Source: DATLYT01 sp035574455 (GTDB taxonomy: Bacteria; Bacteroidota; Ignavibacteria; UBA10030). From it: a DNA stretch of 7,758 bases. Location: the NCBI GenBank assembly GCA_035574455.1, contig DATLYT010000044.1:1-7758 (forward strand), given 5' to 3'. A program made the translations under genes and the position numbers. Below, piece by piece: positions 1 through 6,806 of this stretch. Numbering within the stretch: the first letter of the stretch is position 1; each line of letters starts with the position of its first letter. The notes beneath the pieces are model-generated. The model was not told the DNA's origin. It did no database searches and was given only the letters and a program-made list of their open reading frames with translations.

Positions 1-257
1 GGAAAGGGCAAGGAAGGAACGTTGACACTGACACCGGTGACGGTGAGGGTGACGCCAGGGAGACTTACTGCGGCTTTGCTCGCGTCGACTTGATGGAGCA
101 CCGATGAGGAGCTGCTGTGGGAAAAGACTGATTGCTGGACCTTCGGTTGGATCTCGACTCGTTCACGAATGGTTGTTTGCCCAAACACGCTCGTAGAAAT
201 CAGCGCAAAGAACAGGAGAACAGATACTTGCCGCAGTGGATTGGCAAGGCGGTGCAT
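1..257 (-). CDS. Secreted protein of unknown function, N-terminal part only (runs off left edge)
   Basis: Reading leftward from the ATG at 257, an open frame of 85 codons continues to the window edge without a stop. The N-terminus looks like a Sec signal peptide: a basic start (M-H-R-L-A-N-P-L-R-Q), a hydrophobic core (V-S-V-L-L-F-F-A-L-I-S-T-S) and V-F-G-Q, with likely cleavage near residues 26-27. The mature part begins T-T-I-R-E-R-V-E-I-Q-P-K, then a serine-rich patch, then a Val/Thr/Pro-rich stretch (L-P-G-V-T-L-T-V-T-G-V-S-V) that could be an Ig-like or other beta-rich domain. The ATG is the first start after an in-frame TAA at 264-266. No Shine-Dalgarno sequence is visible. It is divergent from the GH2-like gene. 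I do not recognise a family; the export call is fairly safe, any further function is not. Confidence 0.72.
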   Translation of the reverse strand, partial: MHRLANPLRQVSVLLFFALISTSVFGQTTIRERVEIQPKVQQSVFSHSSSSSVLHQVDASKAAVSLPGVTLTVTGVSVNVPSLPF

Positions 258-306
258 CGGTGTTTAACGTGTGGTTGTGGAGTTTGTGGCTTCGTTGCTT
301 GGCGGC

Positions 307-335
307 AGGTTAAAAAAAGTCCAAGATTTTGTCAA
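307..335 (-). promoter_or_regulatory. Candidate sigma70-type promoter for the leftward secreted-protein gene
   Basis: On the minus strand a perfect TTGACA (335-330) is followed after 17 bases by TAACCT (312-307), which keeps the first, second and last bases of TATAAT. Transcription would start near 300, leaving a leader of about 40 bases before the ATG at 257. The -35 and the spacing are good and the -10 is weak. Confidence 0.4.
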
Positions 336-393
336 GTAAAATGAGGCGGCCGTAGCAAGTTCATGTCTAAGAACATTGTATTCTCCTTAAGAT

Positions 394-409
394 TTAACTG
401 GCCAGTTAA
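394..409. repeat. Perfect 16-bp palindrome, possible operator
   Basis: TTAACTGGCCAGTTAA is identical to its own reverse complement over all 16 bases with no spacer. It lies in the divergent intergenic region, about 60 bases upstream of the leftward -35 and about 120 bases upstream of the rightward -35. A gapless dyad of this size is typical of a site for a dimeric helix-turn-helix regulator. No regulator gene is in the window, so the factor and the regulated side are unknown. Confidence 0.45.
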
Positions 410-525
410 TTGTACTCCATTACATTTCTATTGTGCTTGACATGCGATGCTTCAAGACCTTCTTCTAACCGCCTATAAACACATGGTAATTAGGCCTCTT
501 AGCTTATGGAAGTCGGCAATTCTTA

Positions 526-554
526 TTGCTTTCCGGGCACTTTTGTATTATATT
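526..554 (+). promoter_or_regulatory. Candidate sigma70-type promoter for the GH2-like gene and downstream genes
   Basis: TTGCTT (526-531) and TATATT (549-554) are separated by 17 bases. The -10 matches TATAAT at five of six positions; the -35 keeps only TTG. Transcription would begin near 561, about 55 bases before the TTG start at 616. If real, it argues against the longer reading frame that starts at 526, because that start would be inside the promoter. Confidence 0.38.
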
Positions 555-571
555 TCGGTCAACTTCCGCGC

Positions 572-607
572 ACCACGCCCTAACAACAGCGTGGTCTTTT
601 TCTTCTT
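572..607 (+). terminator. Terminator-like hairpin with T-run in the leader of the GH2-like gene (possible attenuator)
   Basis: A 7-bp perfect inverted repeat, ACCACGC (572-578) and GCGTGGT (589-595), encloses a 10-base loop and is followed at once by CTTTTTCTTCTT (596-607). This is the shape of an intrinsic terminator. It lies after the candidate promoter at 526-554 and 8 bases before the preferred start codon at 616, so it could act as an attenuator of the rightward unit rather than end another gene. The stem is short and the loop large, so it may be weak or coincidental. Confidence 0.35.
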
Positions 608-615
608 ACAACCGG

Positions 616-3228
616 TTGAAAAACTTGGTTCATACGTCGAATACGTATATCCTCCCCACGGTTTTCCTACTCTTTCTTTTCGCTTTCCCTTTATTGAGTC
701 AAGTTACGGTCTACGAAAATGGCCAGCCGATCCAGAGAGGTTCTGACGTCGGTTTGCACCCCGATACGCCGACCCGGAAAAAAATTGACCTGAACGGTGA
801 ATGGTCCTATTCGTTCGACCGGCAGAATTGGTCGGCTGTAAAAGTTCCGAGCGCGTTCAATTATGAAGGCGAGATAGTCTTTCTGCGGAAATTCTCGGTC
901 GATGAGGAAACCCTGACACAGCGCGCTCTGAAGTTCGTGGCGCTTGGCATTAACTACGAAGCGGAAGTGTTGGTGAACGATCAATTCATCGGCAGACACG
1001 TTGGCGGTTACACGTCGTTCGAGTTTGAAATACCCGAGACGGCACTGCGGCTGGGCTCGGAGAACGTTATTCAGATTATCGTGCGGAACGAACTGGGCAC
1101 TCGCTCCACGTTGCCGGTTCGAAAACAGATTTGGGGCTGGAGGAATTACGGCGGTATTTATCGCGACGTCTACCTGCTCTCGACTCCGCGGACGTGGATC
1201 GATGGACTGAATATCCGCACCGACGTTGCCAGCGATTTTCGTCAGGCATCCGTGCGCGTGCTCGCGACGGTCACGAGTGGCAAAGGTGAAGCCGCTCAGC
1301 CTGCGGAGGAGAAAACGTATTCGGTTCAAGTCGAGTTGTTCGACAAGATTACGAATGCTCTTGTGGCTCAATCCCAAGCCATTCCGGTAACGGTAGGCCA
1401 AAATCGAGTGGTGGAAGTGCAATCATCCCTCTCCGTTGCAAATGCAAAGCTCTGGAGCCCCGAAACGCCCGAATTATACAGGCTTAAAGTGAGTCTTGTG
1501 GAAGGGACGGGAGCACAGAGACGGTCGGTGGACGAGGTCGAACGGACGATCGGGTTTTCGAAGGTTTCCCTCGAAAACCGAACGATTCTGTTGAATGGGA
1601 AGAAAACGGTTCTTCGGGGTGTGGTCTGGCATGAGGATTCTCCCACGTACGGCTCTGCACTGACGTACGAGCAGATGGAGAAAGATATTGCGCTGATCAA
1701 AACACTGGGGGCGAATGCCGTACGGTTTGCGTTCCATCCGCCGCACCCGTACATGCTGAACCTCTGCAGTCGGTACGGATTGTTGGCGCTCGAGGAGATT
1801 CCGGTGTGGAATGTTCCCGCCGCGATTCTTGCGGAGGACCATGTTCACGTCCTCGCGGAGACAGCCGTGCGTGAGATGATTCAGCGCGACCGGCATCAAG
1901 TTTCTGTGCTCGCGTGGGGGGTGGGGAGTGAGTTCGATACATCCGACCTGCGCGCACGAAAGTTTGTGGAGACGATGACCGCGACGATGCGGTCGCTCGA
2001 CCATCGCCCAACGTACTTGGGCACGCGTATGATCGCGAATGATATCTGTGTAAGTCTGGTGGACTTCGCTGCGCTTACTCCGCCGTCAGGAGATGAAAAA
2101 CAGTTTCGCGATATTCTTCAACAGTGGAGAGATCGATACGAAGAACTTCCCGCGGTCGTCCTCCGGTACGGTCGTGAAGTTGAACATGGCAATCGAAAGG
2201 GCTACAGCGATCCGCTCTCGGAGGAAGCCCAAGCGAGATTCTTTGAACTTCGCTACCGCATTATCAAGGAGCTGAACTACGCGGGCAGTTTCGTCGAATC
2301 ATTTGCCGATTGGCGCGGCGACCGTCCGATTATGACGGTGAACCTCGGCGATCCCTACATTCATCCGGTAGGACTGGTGAGCGCAGCACGTGAGAAGCGT
2401 TTAGCATACGAGGTTGTCCGTTCGCTGTATAACGAGGAGAAACTCTCTTCGCTCCCGATCGGAAGTTATCGCGCGTCGTTCCCCGCAGCCCCGCTGGTGT
2501 TCGGGCTGACGGTCATCTTTGTGCTCGCGTATTTTCTTCATTACAATCGTCGCTTTGCAGAATGCTTCGGTCGTTCGTTGCTGAGACCGTACAACTTTTT
2601 TGCCGATTTGAGAGATCTGCACGCCGTTGCCAGTGGGCATACCCTGTTGCTCTCCGTGACGATTTCGATGACGCTGGCAGTTGTCGTTGCCAGTTTTCTT
2701 TATCAGTTCCGCACCTACACTGAGGTGGATTTCGCGCTGACCCAGTTCTTTGTTTCCGATTGGGCAAAGCAACAGTTAATCATCGCCGCGTGGAATCTCT
2801 TCACCGGCATCGGGGTGTTTACGATCGTGTTCTTCCTGCTGCTGGTGGTTGTGACCGTGTTGGTCAAACTGTTTGCCACGATTGCTCGCACGAAAATCTT
2901 CTGGTACCACGCCTATTCCATTACGGTGTGGGGTGCACTGCCGCTTGTCTTTCTCATTTTTCCCGGAATGCTTCTCCTCAAGCTCCTCGAGACCCCGGCG
3001 TACATCGTTCCTCTCCTGGTTTTGATAGCGTTGTTTGTGTTGTGGGCGCTGTTCCGGGTCCTGAAAGGTGTCTCGGTCATTTACGATGTCAGTCCCCTGA
3101 AAGCGTACACCGGCGGTATTCTGTTTTGCGTTCTCTGTTTGGCAGGAGTCGGATTCTACTACGATGCGGCGTATGCGTTGAGTGCCTACATTGAATTCTT
3201 CATCCACATCACAAAAAGTCTTGGATAA
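616..3228 (+). CDS. Exported GH2-like (beta-galactosidase/glucuronidase fold) protein with a C-terminal six-helix membrane domain; probably catalytically inactive
   Basis: About 870 residues from the TTG at 616. That start gives M-K-N followed by a good signal peptide (hydrophobic core at residues 12-27, likely cleavage after Ser28). The in-frame TTG at 526 would add 30 unpatterned residues and sits in the candidate promoter; a TTG at 625 is also possible. Residues about 55-190 resemble the GH2 sugar-binding jelly roll (L-N-G-E-W, then W-G-W-R-N-Y-G-G-I-Y). About 200-315 fit the Ig-like domain and about 315-606 the TIM barrel (N-A-V-R, H-P-P-H-P, L-C-S-R-Y-G). The acid/base Glu is kept at 439, but in W-G-V-G-S-E rather than W-S-x-G-N-E. 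The nucleophile site reads P-A-V-V-L-R-Y-G, giving Arg517 for Glu, and the last-strand Trp is Glu561. Six membrane helices follow (about 623-643, 675-698, 720-752, 769-791, 795-815, 831-855), with charges placing the GH2 part in the periplasm. The helix region loosely resembles Yip1-type domains. I infer a membrane-anchored glycan-binding or pseudo-enzyme role; the ligand is unknown. Confidence 0.8.
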   Translation: MKNLVHTSNTYILPTVFLLFLFAFPLLSQVTVYENGQPIQRGSDVGLHPDTPTRKKIDLNGEWSYSFDRQNWSAVKVPSAFNYEGEIVFLRKFSVDEETLTQRALKFVALGINYEAEVLVNDQFIGRHVGGYTSFEFEIPETALRLGSENVIQIIVRNELGTRSTLPVRKQIWGWRNYGGIYRDVYLLSTPRTWIDGLNIRTDVASDFRQASVRVLATVTSGKGEAAQPAEEKTYSVQVELFDKITNALVAQSQAIPVTVGQNRVVEVQSSLSVANAKLWSPETPELYRLKVSLVEGTGAQRRSVDEVERTIGFSKVSLENRTILLNGKKTVLRGVVWHEDSPTYGSALTYEQMEKDIALIKTLGANAVRFAFHPPHPYMLNLCSRYGLLALEEIPVWNVPAAILAEDHVHVLAETAVREMIQRDRHQVSVLAWGVGSEFDTSDLRARKFVETMTATMRSLDHRPTYLGTRMIANDICVSLVDFAALTPPSGDEKQFRDILQQWRDRYEELPAVVLRYGREVEHGNRKGYSDPLSEEAQARFFELRYRIIKELNYAGSFVESFADWRGDRPIMTVNLGDPYIHPVGLVSAAREKRLAYEVVRSLYNEEKLSSLPIGSYRASFPAAPLVFGLTVIFVLAYFLHYNRRFAECFGRSLLRPYNFFADLRDLHAVASGHTLLLSVTISMTLAVVVASFLYQFRTYTEVDFALTQFFVSDWAKQQLIIAAWNLFTGIGVFTIVFFLLLVVVTVLVKLFATIARTKIFWYHAYSITVWGALPLVFLIFPGMLLLKLLETPAYIVPLLVLIALFVLWALFRVLKGVSVIYDVSPLKAYTGGILFCVLCLAGVGFYYDAAYALSAYIEFFIHITKSLG

Positions 3229-6200
3229 TGTATCTTAAAAAGATCGAAATCTTTGGCTTTAAGTCGTTTGCCCAGAAGGTCCATCTGACCTTCGACGCCG
3301 GGATGACGGCCATCGTAGGCCCCAATGGCTGTGGCAAAACAAACGTGGTGGATGCTATTCGGTGGGCACTGGGTGAGCAGCGGCCGACGACCCTCCGGAG
3401 CGACAAGATGGAGGATGTCATTTTCAACGGCACCAAAGCCCGAAAGCCACTGAGTATGGCTGAGGTTTCGCTCACCATCGAAAACACCAAGGGCATTCTC
3501 CCGACGGAATTTTCCGAAGTGACCATTACGCGCAGGGTCTACCGTTCAGGCGAAGGGGAGTATTACCTGAACAAAACGCTCTGCCGTTTGAAGGACATCC
3601 GCGACCTCTTCATGGATACCGGTATGGGGTCCGATGCCTACTCCGTCATCGAGCTGAAGATGGTAGAGACGATCCTCAGCGACAAGGCAGATGAGCGGCG
3701 GAGATTGTTCGAGGAAGCCGCAGGGGTGACGAAGTATAAGTTTCGCCGCAAGGAAACCCTTCGCCGGTTGGAAAATGTTCAGCACGACCTCACGCGCGTG
3801 AACGACATTGTGCGGGAAGTCCAGAAAGCGGTCAATTCTCTCGAGCGGCAGGCACAAAAGGCTGAGCGGTATAATAAACTTGCTCAGCACCTGCAGACGT
3901 TGGAGAAGGAATTGATGGCGCGGGAGTACGCGTCGATCGTTGCAAAGATGGAGCCGCTCAGGCAACAGCTCGACGTGGCAGTGACGGAGAAAACGAAGAT
4001 CGATGTCGAAATTGCACAGGAAGAAGCACTACTGGAAGTCCTGCGCGCGGAGATGCGGGAGATCGAACAGCGCGTCAGTGAAACACAAACTGTGCTGAGT
4101 GAACAGCAAGCGAAGATCCACGCGGCGGAACAAACGATTGCGACGGGCAAAGAACGTACGCGGTCGTTGAAGGCTAACGTCGAGCGATACGAGCGCGACA
4201 AAGTGAAGCTGCGCGAAGACCGCGAGACGATGGAACGAAAGCAAGAAGAGTTGTTGGAGCGCCTGAACCAGGTCCGCGACTCTATCACACAAGCCGAGCA
4301 CACCTATCAGCAAAAGAAACAGGCGCTTGATGACTTCGAGCGACAGCTTGCCGCGAAGAAAAGCGAGCAGAAGGCGGCGCAGGAAAACGTCATTGCGTTG
4401 TTGCACCGCCTGTCGGAACTGAGAAATCGCGAAAGCCAAGCCAAGGCGCGTATTGAAAACCTCCGCGGCCGCATCGAATACACGGCGGAAGAGAATCAGA
4501 TCTTTGCCAAGGAAATCGAGCAGAGCGCGGAGCGTGTCGCCTATCTGACGGCGGAGGACAAAGAGCTTCGTCGTAAATTCGCCGAAGCGGAAGTCCGCGT
4601 ACATCAGATGGAAGCGCTGAAGAACACGTTGCAGGCAGAAGTCGAAGCGCTCCGGAATCGCGAGTTTGAACTTCGCAGCGCGATCGACCGCAAGCGTTCG
4701 AAGATGGATTTCCTCAAAGGCATGATTGAAAGCTTTGAAGGAGTACCGGAGGGTGCGCGTTATTTGATCACAACTGATGAGTGGAATCCGACGATTCAAA
4801 CCACCGTTGGCGAAGCGGTGACGGCCGACCCCCTGTATCGTGTGGCCATCGAAGCGGCGCTGGGTGAAGCTTCCGGCTACGTCGTGGTGGAGAACACCGA
4901 TCAGGCCTACTCCGCCATCGAATTGCTCAAGAAAAGTCAAAAAGGGAAGGCGACGTTTATCTGCCTCGACCGTGTCCCGCAGCTCACAACCCATCGGCCG
5001 ATGTACACGGACGGCGGCGTGCTGGGCTGGGCCACCGACCTCGTTCGGTGCGACGTGAGGTTCCGCAATCTCTTTATCTTCCTGCTCGACAGCACATTGG
5101 TCGTTGACTCTGTGGATCGTGCACTCCAAATCGTGCGCGAACAACCGGGTGTGCGGTGTGTAACGCTCGAAGGTGAGATTATCACCGGCAGCGGTGTGCT
5201 ACGGGGTGGGAGTGTCCGCCAGGATGAAGGCGGCCATATCGGTCGGAAGTCCCAACTCGAAGAGTTGGAAGAAGAAATTCGCGTGCTGGAGGAAGAGCGC
5301 GCGAAGCTCCTCGAAGAGATTTCTGCAAAATCCATCGAGCATGCAAAGATTGACCTGAAAAAGCTCACGGAAGAGGCTCGGGCAATCGAACAGCAGACGA
5401 CAACGGTGGAAGTTCGTATCGCGCAATTGGAGTTTGAGAAGAAGCGAGCGTATGAGAACATCCAGCGCAATGAGGCTGAACGCGAGCGCATCGAGCAAGA
5501 GATTCAACAGCTGAAAGCGGAACTCGATACGCTCCTTCCGAGCATTGAATCCTCGGAACAGGAGAAGAGCGATGCCGAACGTCGAGTCGGCGTTATCTCC
5601 AACGAGCTGGAGGGAATGGAGGCAGAGTGGAATGAATACTCGCGCATGGCGAACGAAGCGCATGTGGCGGTGCTCTCACTGAAGTCGGAAGAACGGAGCA
5701 TTCAACAGGAAATTGAACACGTCACGTCGCGCATTCAAACGCTCTCGGAAACGTTCGACCAACGCACAGCCGATATTGCCGCGGCGAAAGAGGAAATCGA
5801 CCGTCTTGCAGAGGAGATGAGGGAGACGGAGGAGCTTTTGATTGCTACACGCGCAGAACTTGACGCTCTGAAAGAAAAGAAGCTCGCCGCTGATGAGGAG
5901 TTGACGGCGAAACGTGGTCAGGTGCACGAGATCGAACTCAAACTGAAAGACGAGAGGCAAAAGCACGAGGGACGACTGCAGGCGACGCACGACCTCGAAA
6001 TCAAGTTGCAGGAACTCTCCATGAAAGCGGAGAGCCTGAAAGGGCGGGCGAAAGAGGAGTTCGACATAGAGCTGACGTTGCAAGAGTTTTCCGACAACGA
6101 GCAGTACGACTTTGCCGCGGCAAGGGAAGAGGTCCGCGCGACGAAGGAAAAGATTCGAAGCCTCGGTCCGGTGAACTTTGCAGCATTCGAAGAATACAAG

Positions 6201-6773
6201 AGTGAAAAGGAGCGACTCGATTTTGTCAACGCTCAACGAAACGATCTGATGGAGTCCGAGAAAACGCTGCTCGCTACCATCGACGAGATCAACACAACGG
6301 CGCAGCGATTGTTCCTCGAAACGTTCGAGAAGATTCGCGAGAACTTCATTGCGACGTTCAAGGGTCTGTTCGACGAAGGTGATGAATGCGACCTTCGGCT
6401 GGAAGAGGGGGTCGACCCGCTCGAAGCCCGTATTGAAATCGTCGCGAAGCCGCGCGGCAAGCGGCCAACCTCCATCGACCTGCTCTCGGGCGGTGAGAAA
6501 ACGCTGACGGCCATCGCGCTGCTCTTCGCTATTTACCTAGTAAAACCAAGCCCGTTCTGCATCCTGGATGAAGTTGACGCTCCTCTGGATGACACGAACA
6601 TCGACCGCTTCACTCGCATTCTGCGGAAATTCTCGGACAACACACAGTTCATCATCGTGACCCACAACAAGCGCACGATGGAGGCCGCGAACGCTCTCTA
6701 CGGCGTGACGATGGAAGAAGAAGGTGTGTCAAAGATTGTTTCGGTGCGCTTTAACGAAGCCGTGCCGAGTTAG
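3228..6773 (+). CDS. smc: Chromosome segregation/condensation ATPase SMC, complete
   Basis: The 1181-residue product is a full bacterial SMC, the usual length. SMC dimers, with ScpA and ScpB (not in this window), form a DNA-loop-extruding condensin that organises and separates chromosomes in the cytoplasm. Seen in order: the N-terminal head with F-G-F-K-S-F (9-14), Walker A G-P-N-G-C-G-K-T (31-38) and E-E-A-A-G (162-166); a long Glu/Lys/Arg/Gln-rich coiled coil (about 170-500); the hinge (about 505-662, ending L-R-G-G-S); the return coiled coil (about 665-1020); and the C-terminal head with signature L-S-G-G-E-K (1086-1091), Walker B ending C-I-L-D-E (Asp1114, Glu1115), D-loop D-A-P-L-D-D and switch His1146. 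The segment before E-E-A-A-G reads Y-S-V-I-E-L-K-M-V rather than the common I-G-Q-G-x-V, a variant I associate with Bacteroidota/Chlorobiota. The ATG overlaps the preceding stop by one base (TAATG), which suggests coupled translation. All ATPase residues checked are intact. Confidence 0.97.
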   Translation: MYLKKIEIFGFKSFAQKVHLTFDAGMTAIVGPNGCGKTNVVDAIRWALGEQRPTTLRSDKMEDVIFNGTKARKPLSMAEVSLTIENTKGILPTEFSEVTITRRVYRSGEGEYYLNKTLCRLKDIRDLFMDTGMGSDAYSVIELKMVETILSDKADERRRLFEEAAGVTKYKFRRKETLRRLENVQHDLTRVNDIVREVQKAVNSLERQAQKAERYNKLAQHLQTLEKELMAREYASIVAKMEPLRQQLDVAVTEKTKIDVEIAQEEALLEVLRAEMREIEQRVSETQTVLSEQQAKIHAAEQTIATGKERTRSLKANVERYERDKVKLREDRETMERKQEELLERLNQVRDSITQAEHTYQQKKQALDDFERQLAAKKSEQKAAQENVIALLHRLSELRNRESQAKARIENLRGRIEYTAEENQIFAKEIEQSAERVAYLTAEDKELRRKFAEAEVRVHQMEALKNTLQAEVEALRNREFELRSAIDRKRSKMDFLKGMIESFEGVPEGARYLITTDEWNPTIQTTVGEAVTADPLYRVAIEAALGEASGYVVVENTDQAYSAIELLKKSQKGKATFICLDRVPQLTTHRPMYTDGGVLGWATDLVRCDVRFRNLFIFLLDSTLVVDSVDRALQIVREQPGVRCVTLEGEIITGSGVLRGGSVRQDEGGHIGRKSQLEELEEEIRVLEEERAKLLEEISAKSIEHAKIDLKKLTEEARAIEQQTTTVEVRIAQLEFEKKRAYENIQRNEAERERIEQEIQQLKAELDTLLPSIESSEQEKSDAERRVGVISNELEGMEAEWNEYSRMANEAHVAVLSLKSEERSIQQEIEHVTSRIQTLSETFDQRTADIAAAKEEIDRLAEEMRETEELLIATRAELDALKEKKLAADEELTAKRGQVHEIELKLKDERQKHEGRLQATHDLEIKLQELSMKAESLKGRAKEEFDIELTLQEFSDNEQYDFAAAREEVRATKEKIRSLGPVNFAAFEEYKSEKERLDFVNAQRNDLMESEKTLLATIDEINTTAQRLFLETFEKIRENFIATFKGLFDEGDECDLRLEEGVDPLEARIEIVAKPRGKRPTSIDLLSGGEKTLTAIALLFAIYLVKPSPFCILDEVDAPLDDTNIDRFTRILRKFSDNTQFIIVTHNKRTMEAANALYGVTMEEEGVSKIVSVRFNEAVPS

Positions 6774-6785
6774 CCGTTCGGCACG
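6761..6785 (+). other. Hairpin across the smc stop codon
   Basis: CGTGCCGA (6761-6768) and TCGGCACG (6778-6785) form a perfect 8-bp stem with a 9-base loop that contains the TAG stop of smc (6771-6773). No T-run follows, so it does not look like an intrinsic terminator. It may protect the upstream RNA end or tune expression between smc and the downstream phosphatase gene, or it may be chance in GC-rich sequence. Confidence 0.35.
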
Positions 6786-6806
6786 CGCTCAAGATACGAC
6801 CTCACC

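Larger units (their letters stand above)
258..615. other. Divergent intergenic region, AT-richer than the genes
   Basis: About 360 bases separate the divergent starts at 257 (minus) and 616 (plus). The stretch holds one candidate promoter for each direction, a perfect 16-bp palindrome and a terminator-like hairpin, each listed separately. Short open frames cross it (for example 447-746), but they have no recognisable protein pattern and one overlaps the start of the GH2-like gene out of frame. I see no RNA gene and no mobile-element ends. Confidence 0.6.

Noticed and set aside
1..60. Short GGTGACG/GGTGAGG-like repeats near the left edge
   Set aside because: They reflect Val-Thr-rich codons of the leftward secreted protein rather than a separate repeat element.
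132..344. Plus-strand 70-codon open frame
   Set aside because: It lies mostly antisense to the leftward secreted-protein gene, which has a clear signal peptide; the product is Cys/Arg-rich and unpatterned.
437..465. Perfect TTGACA at 437-442 as a promoter for the rightward genes
   Set aside because: At 16-18 base spacing there is no acceptable -10; the nearest TATAAA (474-479) is 31 bases away.
447..746. Plus-strand 99-codon open frame starting with ATG at 447
   Set aside because: It overlaps the GH2-like N-terminus out of frame, contains the promoter and hairpin candidates, and its translation shows no domain or credible signal peptide pattern.
691..1422. Minus-strand 243-codon open frame inside the GH2-like gene
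   Set aside because: It is antisense to the recognisable jelly-roll and Ig-like domains; its His/Arg-rich translation has no motif.
4029..5144. Long minus-strand open frame (371 codons) inside smc
   Set aside because: It is antisense to the SMC coiled coil and hinge. Long antisense frames are expected opposite Glu/Lys-rich coding sequence, and the translation shows no family features.
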